From Timema cristinae (Eukaryota > Arthropoda > Insecta > Phasmatodea > Timematidae), in NCBI GenBank assembly GCA_039000515.1, contig JBCFYV010000255.1, positions 1 through 64,000 of the forward strand: 64,000 nucleotides of DNA, read 5' to 3'. This document shows positions 39,913 to 49,042 of this stretch, piece by piece. The position numbers and the translations under genes were made by a program. Position 1 is the stretch's first letter; every line of letters begins with the position of its first letter. A model generated the notes under the pieces. The model made no database searches. It saw nothing but the letters and a program-made list of their open reading frames with translations, and had not been told where the DNA came from.

Positions 39913-40579
39913 TCAGATGTAGACGAGCGATATCGTCTCGTCTCTAAAGTTGACGATATCTCCTCGCTCGTCAACAATCGTACCGAGTATAGACTCTATT
40001 ACTCGCTTCGTTACCGGAAGGTAAATGATATTGTTAGGCGCTTCCACTATCTTATAGCCTGGCGGGACGGTCATGCTGAACCGTGCAAGGTTTGACTCGT
40101 TCTCCGTTGACGTAAGCTCCTTAGCGAGACTGCATTCTACGCGGATCACATTCACATGAAGAATATTCACAGTATTGGTAGATATGTGCGTCTTCCCTGC
40201 AGGAAGTATGACCGAGTCGAACCATAGCAAGGATGCAAAACGTGCCAGGTCGGTAAAAGTCGATAGGTTTATTGCAAGTGATATAGCTCTTTAAAGTGCT
40301 AGGTCACCGATAAGCGAGAGCTTTACGTTACTCGGGACTTCCCTTCGCAAAATCGATCCAACGCCTCAAGTTCATAGGTGCCCGAGGACTGTATACTCTT
40401 TACCGCGCAATAAAATTTATTATTACGCTCGTCAATGTTCGGTATGGAATTGAACGTGCCAGATTGATCAGTCCGATGAAAACATTCTTCTTCACGATTC
40501 TCTTCCCGAGCAGGAATAGCGGGAAGTAGTTCTCTGTCAGATTCGAACTCTGACCTGTCAGTGTAAGCGTCATAGACAT
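39913..40579 (-). pseudogene. Polinton minor capsid / penton protein (single jelly-roll)
   Basis: Putative penton subunit of the vertex. The start MSMTLTLTGQSSNLTENYF is at 40,579. The C-terminal half (40,230-39,913) is one uninterrupted frame with NTVNILHVNVIRVEC, TVPPGYKIVEAPNNIIYLPV and VDERGDIVNFRDE. This pattern is conserved in the jelly-roll minor capsid proteins of Polintons. The length of about 220 residues is normal. The middle changes frame at least twice (near 40,390 and 40,240). The gene begins about 20 bases after the protease stop and precedes the major capsid gene, all on the minus strand. No signal peptide or membrane segment is seen, as expected for an internal virion protein. 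Confidence 0.75.
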
Positions 40580-40597
40580 ATTTACTAAGTTCGAACG

Positions 40598-40950
40598 TCA
40601 GCGCGAGTATTTAAGGAAGGCAAAACAAAGATGACCGCATAAAACGGTACCATACTCTGATACCGAGTATGATTATAGTGATGGGTATTCCTCCGAGATA
40701 ACGAACAATTCGAGCGGCGGCCATAGATCACCGAAACTATCGAAATAATCGGCCCGTCCACCGTTTTCTTATACGCCACCCAATGCGTACCCTTACCGCT
40801 ACATCATCCAAGATTGATGATGGCGTTCTCTATCTTCCAAGGAGTACCGCTAGGTAAAGCACTCTCACAAATACTCCTCTAAAGAAGGGGATTATTTAAC
40901 TCGGCGGCGTACTTGCGCATCCGTTTCAGTAAGGCACGTTTAGGTAGTCA
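40598..40950 (-). pseudogene. Adenovirus-like maturation cysteine protease
   Basis: Virion maturation protease of the adenain family (C5). The motif GKGTHWVAYKK lies at 40,765-40,797 with the catalytic-type His codon at 40,783-40,785. LCGHLCFAFL lies at 40,613-40,642 in another frame with the nucleophile Cys codon at 40,637-40,639. The spacing of about 48 residues between His and Cys suits Polinton members, which are shorter than adenain. An N-terminal piece, RMRKYAAELNNP, is seen at about 40,925. Frame changes occur before the His motif and between His and Cys, so no continuous active protease is encoded in this sequence. It sits between the PLA2/pX-like gene and the penton gene. The stop is at 40,598. 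Confidence 0.82.
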
Positions 40951-40952
40951 TT

Positions 40953-41570
40953 TTATTTTCGGGTAAGGTCGTAGATACTGCCTTTTCCCCATGGCAATAG
41001 CTTCGAGCGTACGATTATGTCTCTGAGACTCGTTCAATTGTTTCGTATTCGCCTTAGCACTTTGTACCGCCTTCGTGATTCCTGCAGCTCCTCCAGCGAC
41101 GGCTCCAAGCGCTGCGATCAAAGGTATTTAGGTAGAATTCCGCCCTTCTTCTTACGACGTCTAGTAGTAGTATTAGTAGTAGGACGCCGTTGACGACGTT
41201 GAGTCTTCTTCTTTAGACCTGAACCCATCTTGACTTTAGCTTTTATCGCGTTGGTGACTGCCCACGCGGGCGGCTTTCTCACCCAACTTTGAGTCAGGCG
41301 CGAGTAATCTTTTCCACATTTCTCGATAATTCACGATCTGCAGTATGACGTCCTGCAAGATCTTTCACCTTGGAGTATGCGATATCGTTTCTTACAGTGT
41401 CGATCTAACTCGTTTATTCCAGATCACCCCGTTTCAATCGTTTTTTCCAACTTTGTCCCCGGCCCGCAGTACTGGTATCCAGGTATATGCGCTTCAAACG
41501 GTAGATTATTGATTATCTTATCTAACAATCCTCCCCTCTTCTTCGTCTCATGACACGTACTGATTAGCAT
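40953..41570 (-). pseudogene. Phospholipase A2 (parvovirus VP1-like) domain fused to basic pX-like tail
   Basis: It starts at the ATG at 41,570. Residues 1-50 contain GLLDKIINNLPFEAH and PGYQYCGPGTKLEKRL, the Tyr-Cys-Gly-Pro-Gly calcium-loop pattern of viral-type PLA2 domains. A later frame has NDIAYSKVKDLAGRHTADRE, the place of the catalytic His-Asp helix; here the residue before Asp reads Asn, or bases are missing. Then follows a link ending VTNAIKAKVK. It runs in frame into a strongly basic stretch from 41,228 (KKKTQRRQRR, TTRRRKKKGG) and, after a frame change near 41,140, a Gly/Ala-rich segment GAVAGGAAGITKAV. Such basic tails resemble adenovirus core/pX-like virion proteins. A role in membrane passage and genome packaging is inferred from family knowledge. 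As assembled it is interrupted several times. Confidence 0.75.
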
Positions 41571-41684
41571 TTATATAGGTGCGCGCATTATAATAGATAA
41601 GTAGTAATCAACATACGGCTCGAGAAACAGACAGATTCTTTAACTGTTCACAACAACGATCACGATTAGGGTGGAGCTTTACCT
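41571..41684. promoter_or_regulatory. Divergent promoter interval between virion block and ATPase
   Basis: A 114-base gap separates the start of the minus-strand PLA2/pX gene from the plus-strand ATPase. It is AT-rich, with ttatataggt at 41,570 and attataatag at about 41,588, which could act as TATA elements for either direction. Shared control of the two late gene blocks is inferred only from this arrangement. Confidence 0.4.
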
Positions 41685-42287
41685 CAGAGACACGGTACGT
41701 TGTTACCCGATACTATCCCTGCAATCATCTGCGGACCTTCGAATTGCGGTAAAACCAACACCATGATCATCTGTTGGAGGAGCCTAACGCCTACGCTTCA
41801 AGAATGTTACGTTTACTCTAAATCGTTGACCAGCCCAAGTATCAACGTTTATCGAAGGTCCTCTCAATCATTGAAGGCATGGCTATTTCCCTTATTCCGA
41901 CAACGCGGAAATTATTCCACAGTCCGAGGCTGAACCCGACTCTGTATTCTTTTCGACGACGTCGATTGCGATAAACGTTTAATATACAGGCTTATTTCAG
42001 TATGTAGGCATAAGTCTATAGACTGTTTCTATCTCTGTCAGACGTACTCGCGCATCCCGAAACAGATGTTGAGAGATAACGCTAATCTTCTCTCCTATTC
42101 AGATGGACGATACGAATCTGAGACACGTCTACGACGATCACGTGAACACAGATATGACTTTCCAAAAATTTAAGGTGTGCTCACTGTGTTGGAAAGAAAA
42201 CAAGTACGATTTTCTGGTTGAGAAAGATCAGAGATCGATAAAGGACGATATCGCTACGGGTTCGATACCTTTATCTTGCACGATTAA
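41685..42287 (+). pseudogene. Polinton genome-packaging ATPase (FtsK/HerA-type)
   Basis: The motor that would drive DNA into the capsid. Walker A reads GPSNCGKT (41,733-41,756), preceded in frame by LLPDTIPAIIC. An aspartate-rich Walker-B-like FDDVDCD is seen at about 41,950-41,972 in another frame. CFYLCQTYSRIPKQM follows (42,026-42,070), and in a long clean frame from 42,103 come LRHVYDDHVNTDMTFQKF and CSLCWKENKYDFLVEKD. The length of about 200 residues is normal for these compact ATPases. The start is uncertain; the usable frame begins after a stop near 41,660. At least three frame changes occur. It is transcribed divergently from the PLA2/pX gene and heads the right-hand plus-strand block. 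Confidence 0.85.
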
Positions 42288-42320
42288 CAAGAACGTATAT
42301 TCAGTACACGGTAAGACATC

Positions 42321-43179
42321 ATGTCGTCCATATCTAAATTTGGTCATAGTCTCTACAAATATAGATCTCTCATCGAGTCAGAGGGAAATCTAACTCTAAA
42401 CTCTCAAGGTATTACGACGCTAGATCGAAAAGGATCGTCAACTTCGAGCGCCCCGTCACATCTAAGGATGTCTGTAACAAGTCTTACGTCGATAGGATGA
42501 ATGCGAGGCATAGTAACGAGCAATAATCGCTCTCAACACCGCCAAGGACCTCATCAAAGGACAGATGGAATCGCTGATCGAGGATTTGGAGAAGATTGAA
42601 TAAAATACGTCAACTTTGAGAAAAGTGCTCGTCAAGGGTGGAGGAGGTGCGGAAACGGCTCAAGATCGTCTCGACGAAAATAGAACGACGCTTGACGCTT
42701 TAAGTTCAAAGCTGCTAAGCCTAGAGGAAGCTTCGAGATGCATCGAACCATTTACAACGATTTTATAGCCGAGGTGTACTACGCTTAAGAGGACCGATGA
42801 CAACAAGCTTTACGATGCAGACGGTGCAGTTTTGCGAAACATAGGTATGCCCTCATTATACCTTCAGACGCCGCGCCTAAAGCTTATGTAGACTCTACGG
42901 TTAATCGTAGTTTCATCTACATCTACTTGGATCGAAACCTATGCGGAAGGATGCGAACATTTCGAATTGACTCTAACGGGTGAACGTGGCTAAAGTTCAA
43001 GTGGGCGGGCATAGTTTCAACGACTGTCATGAACTTGAAAGATATTATTTGCTTGTTGAATCTAAAATTATCGACGATCCACCTTCGAGGTGTCCAAAAT
43101 GACTCTATATCTTCATGATAGAAAAACGCCCGACAACTCTCAGATTTTACACGTAGAAATTAGTTTTACTTACGTTTAG
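42321..43179 (+). pseudogene. Putative fibre-like coiled-coil virion protein with YVD motifs
   Basis: A gene of about 285 codons read in several frames from ATG 42,321 (MSSISKFGHSLYK) to TAG 43,179. After a short N-terminal part, SKDVCNKSYVDRM (42,461-42,499) is followed by a region with heptad-like spacing (LNTAKDLIKGQMESLIEDLE, about 42,535-42,595; then LDENRTTLDALSSKLLSLEE, about 42,670-42,730). A second motif, SDAAPKAYVDST, is at 42,864-42,899. The C terminus (SQILHVEISFTYV) is beta-rich. The D-A-x-x-K-x-Y-V-D pattern with intervening coiled coil resembles trimeric fibre proteins of tailed phages, which suggests a virion spike or fibre. This function is inferred, not established. It lies between the ATPase and another conserved element gene. 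Confidence 0.6.
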
Positions 43180-43227
43180 ATAAATGAACCTTTTCTTCAC
43201 GGTAAGAGACATTCACACCCTTACATC

Positions 43228-43951
43228 ATGACGACGAAGGTCGCGGAGGATATAATAAAAGCTAGTAAATTATTAAACAAAGTATAAACAACTACGTATG
43301 CCCGGCACGATCTGAGCACGTCGCGAATGAAACGTTCAAACCATCACGGATCCTCTAAACAGGATGGTGAAGGCGCTCGCGGAACCTGAGGAGACGGAAG
43401 CCTTACCTGAGAGATTGGAAAACAACCATCTATTGGATACTTATCTTTATTCATCTCACGCGCATTCCGATAAGACCTACGGATCCGCATGAAGGTGACT
43501 CTACCAGCTCGGAGATAGCCAAATCGTATTCAACGGAGAGACGGTACAATACTCCTTAACAATAAACGGTACCGTATACTCGAGGACTATTAGAATTACT
43601 TTTCAAAGAGCACCTGCCCATTATACTAAGGAGGATCTGAAAGTATACAAGTCTATGCTTGAAGAAACGAACGCGCATCGGTTGAGAAACGAACCGTACG
43701 CTCGATCAAGATGCGAGACCGGATCAAAGTATTCGTTAATCATCAACCTATGTTTGAGGAGGAGCTAAAGGGTGAAGGTTTATACAAGAGGAGACAGGAA
43801 GAGGGGTCGATTATACCTATTGGACGATCCTAATGAATTGGTCGATCGATTACGACTCTTGCGCGCATCTACCGAGGCTGGTCATTCCGCTCACCATAAC
43901 GAGATCGTTTCTATCATTGAGGAACTACGCGAGGCGGGAATCATCGTATAA
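43228..43951 (+). pseudogene. Conserved Polinton protein of unknown function
   Basis: The start MTTKVAEDIIKASKLLNKV at 43,228 is preceded by ttacatc, and the stop is at 43,951. Frame pieces include an internal segment around 43,500-43,560 with Gly/Asp/Val-rich beta-like text. An intact C terminus is rich in Glu, Ser and His (LLRASTEAGHSAHHNEIVSI, then EELREAGIIV). I recognise the general C-terminal pattern as recurrent in arthropod Polintons, where it has no assigned activity. The size of about 240 residues, the position between the fibre-like protein and the integrase, and tight spacing (33 bases to the integrase ATG) suggest membership of the right-hand plus-strand transcription unit. Several frame changes are present in the first two thirds. 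Confidence 0.6.
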
Positions 43952-43983
43952 AGACTACATCTCTTCTGTACTTTATCACAATC

Positions 43984-44908
43984 ATGTCTAGCGTCAAGTG
44001 GGAGATTGCGCGTGAACTTCATCGTCCGGCAAAGACGACGGTTTCCTCGAAGACACGTTAGCGTACGAGGCTTGAACGAGCTCCTTCAGGCCGATCTGGT
44101 GGAGATGATACCCTACTCTGGATCGAATGAGGGCTTCAAGTACCTTCTCACCGTCATCGACGTGTATTCCAAGAGGCTTGGGCCTCACCCGTCAAGACTA
44201 AGACGAGTAAGAACGTCCGCCAAAATGGCTCTCCTCCTCGACAAGGTGGGTTTACCTCGCGTACGTCATCTCCAAACGGATAAATTGGTACAGAGTTTTA
44301 CAACCCGGAATTCAAAACGCTCATGAAGAAAAGAGAATCAATCATTATTCTACATACAGCAACGTCAAGCTAGCGTCGTGGAACGATTCAATCGTACTCT
44401 CAAGAACATGATGTGGAGGAGGTTCACGGCTAAAGGTTCATATCGATGGATCGATATGATCGATTCCTTACTGGACGAATACAACCGTACAGTACATTCG
44501 ACCATAAAGATGAGACCTATAGACGTCAAGGACGATACACTTTTACATACCGTCTTTTAAACGTTTTCAAGATGTTAGATTTCCACGCCGAACTTTTTTT
44601 AAAGTAGGTGATAAGTTCGTATCAGCAAGTATAAGGACGTTTTTGAAAAGGGTTATACCGCGAACTGGTCGACCGAACGTTTAAAATACGTAACATCGTC
44701 GAGACTAATCCCAGGACCTCCTACTCGAAGATATGAAAGGTAATCCTATCACGGGAGGTTTCTACGGTAAGGAGCTTAGAAAGACCTCGTATCCGGATGT
44801 TTACCTCGTAGAGAAGATAATCAGACGTTCTGGAAATAGAGTATATGTCAAATGGTTAGGGTTCGACTCGTCTCACAATTCGTGATCGAGGCGAAGGATA
44901 TAGTGTAG
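43984..44908 (+). pseudogene. Polinton integrase (rve family) with C-terminal chromodomain
   Basis: A retrovirus-type DDE integrase for insertion of the element. It starts MSSVKWEIARELHRP at 43,984. In the next frame the catalytic core reads LNELLQADLVEMIP (first Asp, about 44,094) and KYLLTVIDVYSK, then HLQTDK (second Asp, about 44,277). After a frame change comes ERFNRTLKNMMWRRF (Glu, 44,381) and a clean stretch to MRPIDV (44,525). The C terminus has a chromodomain-like segment, YPDVYLVEKIIRRSGNRVYV then KWLGFDSSHN (44,789-44,880), that could direct integration to particular chromatin. The length of about 305 residues is normal. Frame changes occur near 44,040, 44,190, 44,290-44,370 and 44,560-44,760. 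Gene order (right end, plus strand) fits the group. Confidence 0.88.
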
Positions 44909-44988
44909 AAGGAGGGGAGGGTGCGTTCTTCCTCCTCCATCCCGAGCGTATAAAGCGGACGCGAGGCGGGAGACGTATCTCATTCAAC

Positions 44989-45617
44989 ATGTTTAGGCAG
45001 TTTGGTTACCGTCTGGAGGACATGAGCGATATTAAGATTTCGAACGGCGGTTTAGAATACCATATCACGGGACCGACAAAGGTTACAGCGAGTGCTGTGA
45101 TTCTTCCGTGCACTGGCTCGGATGCCATAATCCCCGGAATGTGGGAACGAGTCAGTCTGTCGAACGCTGTTCTACTGCTTGCCCGTCTACAATCTTAAGG
45201 AAGGAGACGACCCGCTAATTCTCCGGAATCGAGTCGGTCCATCGAACGCGGTTCTACAGCTTTCCCCGAGGACGAGCTGCAAATTCTCCAGGAATCGAGT
45301 CAGTCCGGTGAACGTAGTTCTACAGCTTGGCCCGAGGAGGAGTCGCCGGAGGACGAGGAAAACGCTTTGTGCGTCGAGTTGGACCGAATCGAGCGTGAGG
45401 AACTCGATCGGGTCAAGCATGTCTCTGAACTTGAAATTTTCGTACGTACAACGTTCGCCGCCTAGAAGGAGACGAAGAGATCAGTGAGGATGAGGACGAA
45501 CCGAACATCATAACGCTAGACTATGTGGGCAAAGTGCATCTGCCGGGTAAAAACTTTGGTGCGCGCTACAGGAGCCGCTTTAAACGCTTCACAGAGAGGA
45601 CTGATATATCTGAGTGA
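44989..45617 (+). pseudogene. Right-end acidic Polinton protein with internal repeats
   Basis: It starts MFRQFGYRLEDMSDIK (44,989) and remains in one frame to 45,198, giving a compact beta-like N-terminal part (NGGLEYHITGPTKVTASAV). Three imperfect DNA repeats of 66-81 bp follow, starting at 45,145, 45,226 and 45,292 (gaatcgagtcagtccggtga and variants). Next come a Glu/Asp-rich stretch (EEESPEDEENALC, then EEISEDEDEPNII) and a basic tail (GARYRSRFKRFTERTDISE) ending at 45,617. No family is recognised. It is the last gene before the right tandem repeats and the TIR, on the same strand as the integrase. The mixed acidic/basic linker suggests a scaffold-like or DNA/protein-binding role, but this is speculation. 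At least two frame changes are present. Confidence 0.5.
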
Positions 45618-45945
45618 AGGCGAGTAACAACTGTTCAAGTGGTGAAGTGTTCTAACATTTTTTAGACAAGACTTTAGAGAAAGATATTTTTTGTACGCAT
45701 CAAGTGAAAGCAATGAGGGAAAGAGAATTTATATGTATATGTGTATGTATGTATCATCATATACTTGCTAAATAATCTGGGTGAAGGCGAGTACGTACTG
45801 TTCAAGTGGTGAAGTGTTCTAACATGTTTAGACAAGACTTTAGAGAAAGATATTTTTGTATGCATCAAGTGAAAGACTATGAGGGAAAGAGAATTTATAT
45901 GTATGTATGTATCATCATAACTTAAGAATATACTCGCTAAATAAA
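45612..45945. repeat. Intra-Polinton tandem array V, two copies of about 167 bp
   Basis: Copies at 45,612-45,778 and 45,779-45,945 share gtgaaggcgagta, ctgttcaagtggtgaagtgt, tagacaagactttagagaaa, gcatcaagtgaaag and tatgtatcatcata. The first copy begins within the stop region of the right-end gene. Confidence 0.92.
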
Positions 45946-46049
45946 AAAGTTGTACTATTTATTTAAGTCCTTGATCGTAGAAATAAAAGCTAAGGTCTTT
46001 TATAATAAGGGGCTATGTATATTTCTTTCGGAGCAAGAAAATATCATTT

Positions 46050-46415
46050 TAGATATGTATTTTTTCCAGCCTATTCGAGGAAGGAGGGCTATACCAAAAA
46101 AACCCGTCATCTCCTACTCTGAGAGAGAGGAGGAGAGGGAGAGACAGAGAGATAGAAAGAGGGGAAAGAAAAGAGACAGAGAGATAGAAAAGATAATTTA
46201 GATATGTATTTTTCCAGCCTAGTCTAAAAAAACTGTTCGAGGAAGGAGGGGTATACCAAAAAAAAAACCGCCACCTTCTACTCTGAGAGAGAGAGAGGAG
46301 GAGAGGGAGAGACAGAGAGATAGAAAGAGGGAAGGTGAGGAAGAGAGAGACAGAGAGATAGAAAGAGGGGAGGAGAGAAAGAGAGAGAGATAGAAAGAGG
46401 AGAGAAAGAGAGAGA
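46050..46415. repeat. GA-rich microsatellite with duplicated leader
   Basis: Two copies of gatatgtattttttccagcct, gaggaaggagggctatacc, followed by (GA)n-type runs such as gagagagaggaggagaggga with gatagaaagag interruptions. It abuts the right TIR. Frames through it are Ser/Leu low-complexity and not genes. Confidence 0.9.
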
Positions 46416-46423
46416 CATTTCTC

Positions 46424-46749
46424 CCCACCTCTACGCACCCGCGAATCCACGCCGCGGGAGGGGGGGAATCCATGGAACACGCGAGCCAACGGCGCGGAGG
46501 GAAAGGGGTGAGGGGAACCTTCCCCTTAGTGTCCTAGTATTCTGAACCAATCATACAACCCATCCCCGCGGCCACCGTCTCCTCTGGTGACTCAGGATCA
46601 TCCTCCCTCATCTGCCTTACAACTCCTCCATTCCCCCCCCCCACCCTCACCCTGCCTATGTCCTGAAAATCCTATGTAGCTATAAGCGCCCATAAAAAAC
46701 CTCATCCTAACCACTTCCCGTGCCCTGAAACATGAAGATCCTCCCTACT
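46424..46749 (-). repeat. Polinton right terminal inverted repeat
   Basis: It is the reverse complement of the left TIR. The outer end reads cctccctact. It is about 20 bases longer than the left TIR through scattered small insertions, for example in the segment around gtcctagtattctgaacc, and seems the less damaged of the two copies. Confidence 0.95.
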
Positions 46750-47470
46750 GCTATATAAATACCATTTTTGTATAGATATAAGCTTGAAATTTCGCCATGT
46801 AATTTAATAATAAAACAGGTTTTGAGTAGCTAGACGGGATACATTGTTCACGTTAGTTCATTTTAAAAAAAGCTTATCTAATGCCGCTACGCTCATGACA
46901 ATATTATAACAACTGTTTACATCAAGTGAAGAAAATTAAACTATATCTTTCTACTGGAGTGATATTTTTTTTGCCAAACAAATTGATCAAAAATACTGAA
47001 AAAACATTGGCATTTTCTCACGTTTCCTACATTCTTGAACAAGTGGAATTTCAAAATTGAAGCCCAGGAAATGGTAGCGCTTAGAATGTATACAACCAAA
47101 ATATAACATTCTTTACGGTGTGGTTAGGTTGACATTTGGTAGCCACGGAAAATATCATATAAAATAACCAAATAAGTCTTAAAATTTCAAATTAGAATTG
47201 TGGAAGCTAAGGAGGGTTAGGGGACAGAGGGGTTTGTAAATGAGAATAAATTGCCATCTTTCCAAATAAAATATACTTTTATGCATGAAAGAATATTTAA
47301 ATTTGCCAATTTGATAAAACACATAACCATAAAAGTTAGAAAGTTTGGAATTCAAAAATTTACTGCTGGGAAATTGGAGGGGCCTCTAAAATTTCTAAGC
47401 TATAAAAACGCTATATGTTCCAAATGCGGGTACACTATATACTCATTAAACCTCCCTCATCCCTAACACA
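46750..47470. repeat. Continuation of the ~140-bp repeat right of the Polinton
   Basis: The text aataaccaaataagtcttaa at 47,163 and aacacataaccataaaagtt at 47,318 repeat the unit seen at 27,728-28,905. They show that the element is inserted within or at the edge of this array. The first 400 bases after the element are less clearly repetitive. Confidence 0.55.
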
Positions 47471-48867
47471 ATAGCGTAATTAGTAGTACATAAGCGTATA
47501 ACTCGAACGAATATTAAGGCACAATGCTAACAAAAATAACAAAATAGAAAGTGTTATTGATGTTGAACACACAAAAAATCTATTTTCTAAAATGCTCTTT
47601 TTATAAAAATTGGGCTGTAGTAATACATTTGGAACATTAAATTTGTAGAGCAGAGGAAAAAAGTTCATACTAAAAGTAAATCAACACACAAACTAAAGCC
47701 TATCTAAAGTGGATACATTAGATTTACAAATACACAGCTGTTATCGCATACCTAGGAGCGACATAACAATTAAAATAAACACATCCAATAACTTGGTGAG
47801 CATGATTCTCTTTGATAATAATGATGCTTCATAGTTAATAGGTTTCTGTAAAATAGTCTATTATTTAATTTATTTTCGTTGGTGAAATATGATGCATTTT
47901 TTCAAAACATGTTTTTATGATCGTGCTTAGATAAAGTTTTCATTGTAATTGGAGTGCGACGGCCGCCCTGCGATTGCGCTCGTTTGTGCACTCAGATTGT
48001 AAACTAGATAATATTTTCCTTATAAGATTTTTTATTTATTAATCGCAATAACTGAGTTGTGATTGCCATGGCTAGCTTAGGATTGTACACGAAGTAACTT
48101 TCAAAATTATGACAGCTGGACCAATAAAGTAAGTATGTTATAGCTAAAAACGTCAAAGCTCGATTTAGTACATTACAAAATCAAAGAGACCAGAGTATTA
48201 TGAAATATATCAATTTCCAAATTAGTTTGACACATATTTTAATCAAATTTCTGTTAAATCTTATTACTGTATTGATTTTTAATGATATTGATTATAATTT
48301 TAGTTTCAAACCTATCCAAACTAAATAGTCAGAATTGTTTTTCTTTACTTTAGTAGATAATTTTTATACCAAACACTTAATAACTATAGTTGTGATTGGG
48401 TAAAATTAAGAGTACTTTTTTCATATACTTTGTATTGTCAACAATTTTACTCACTTTACTAAACGCTTTTATTGTGATATAAATATTTATTTTTTAATAA
48501 AATCTGCAATTATTAATTGTATGAAAATATTGTTATATTATAGTAAAATAATCTTATAGTGAGAGTTTTTTTTCAGTTTAATTATTTGAATATTTATTTC
48601 TATTCCTCTTTACTAAAATAATAAGAGCTATTTAATTTTACATACAGACACGAGAAGGTGTTGGACAATTGTAATTGGACAAAACATTATGAGCTTTTTG
48701 TTGTGCAATCATAACGCGCGTTTAGGGAGATAAGCTTCATTTTCAGACTTGATTTTATTATAAAATCGATTTAAAACCGATTTGTTAACTTTCATTGCAC
48801 ATTAATAATAAAATATTACTGAAACTTAGTACCCTTTCGAGTTATACGCTTATGGGTTAGGATTTGA
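47471..48867. other. Non-genic AT-rich DNA
   Basis: Clean sequence without supported genes. Short frames only. It precedes the cluster of SINE-like units. Confidence 0.5.
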
Positions 48868-49042
48868 GAAGGTTAGATATAGAGACGTGAAACCCACATT
48901 TGCGCGGAGGTAGAGTGGAAAGCCATTTAGGGAAAACCACCCCAGTTCAACTGAGCGAGATTCTAACCTAAGGTCTCCCCGTCCTCGGCAGTCTAGCTCA
49001 ACATGAAACTAGTGCGTTTAGCTAACTATGCCACCAAGGTGG
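48868..49042 (-). mobile_element. tRNA-derived SINE-like unit
   Basis: Read on the minus strand from 49,042, tggcatagttagctaa (A-box-like) is followed by ggttagaatctcg (B-box-like) about 50-60 bases downstream. This is the order and spacing of a pol III promoter in a tRNA-derived head. The body continues towards 48,868. Confidence 0.5.

Larger units (their letters stand above)
29135..46749. mobile_element. Polinton/Maverick self-synthesising DNA transposon, near complete
   Basis: A 17.6-kb unit bounded by long terminal inverted repeats that both begin agtagggagga. Inside are the hallmark Polinton genes: protein-primed-type DNA polymerase B, retroviral-type integrase with chromodomain, packaging ATPase, adenovirus-like protease, major capsid and penton proteins. 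It also has a phospholipase A2/pX-like protein and several element-specific genes. polB lies towards the left end and the integrase towards the right end, with a central minus-strand virion block. Length and layout are typical of the group. A 6-bp target duplication is expected but not clear: the left flank reads aactta and the right flank gctata. Most frames are interrupted. A similar diverged repeat lies on both sides. Confidence 0.95.

Noticed and set aside
43994..44188. 64-codon minus-strand frame
   Set aside because: It is antisense to the integrase core, which has clear catalytic motifs on the plus strand.
46049..46489. 146-codon minus-strand Ser/Leu-rich frame
   Set aside because: It is the translation of a GA-rich microsatellite and the inner edge of the TIR.
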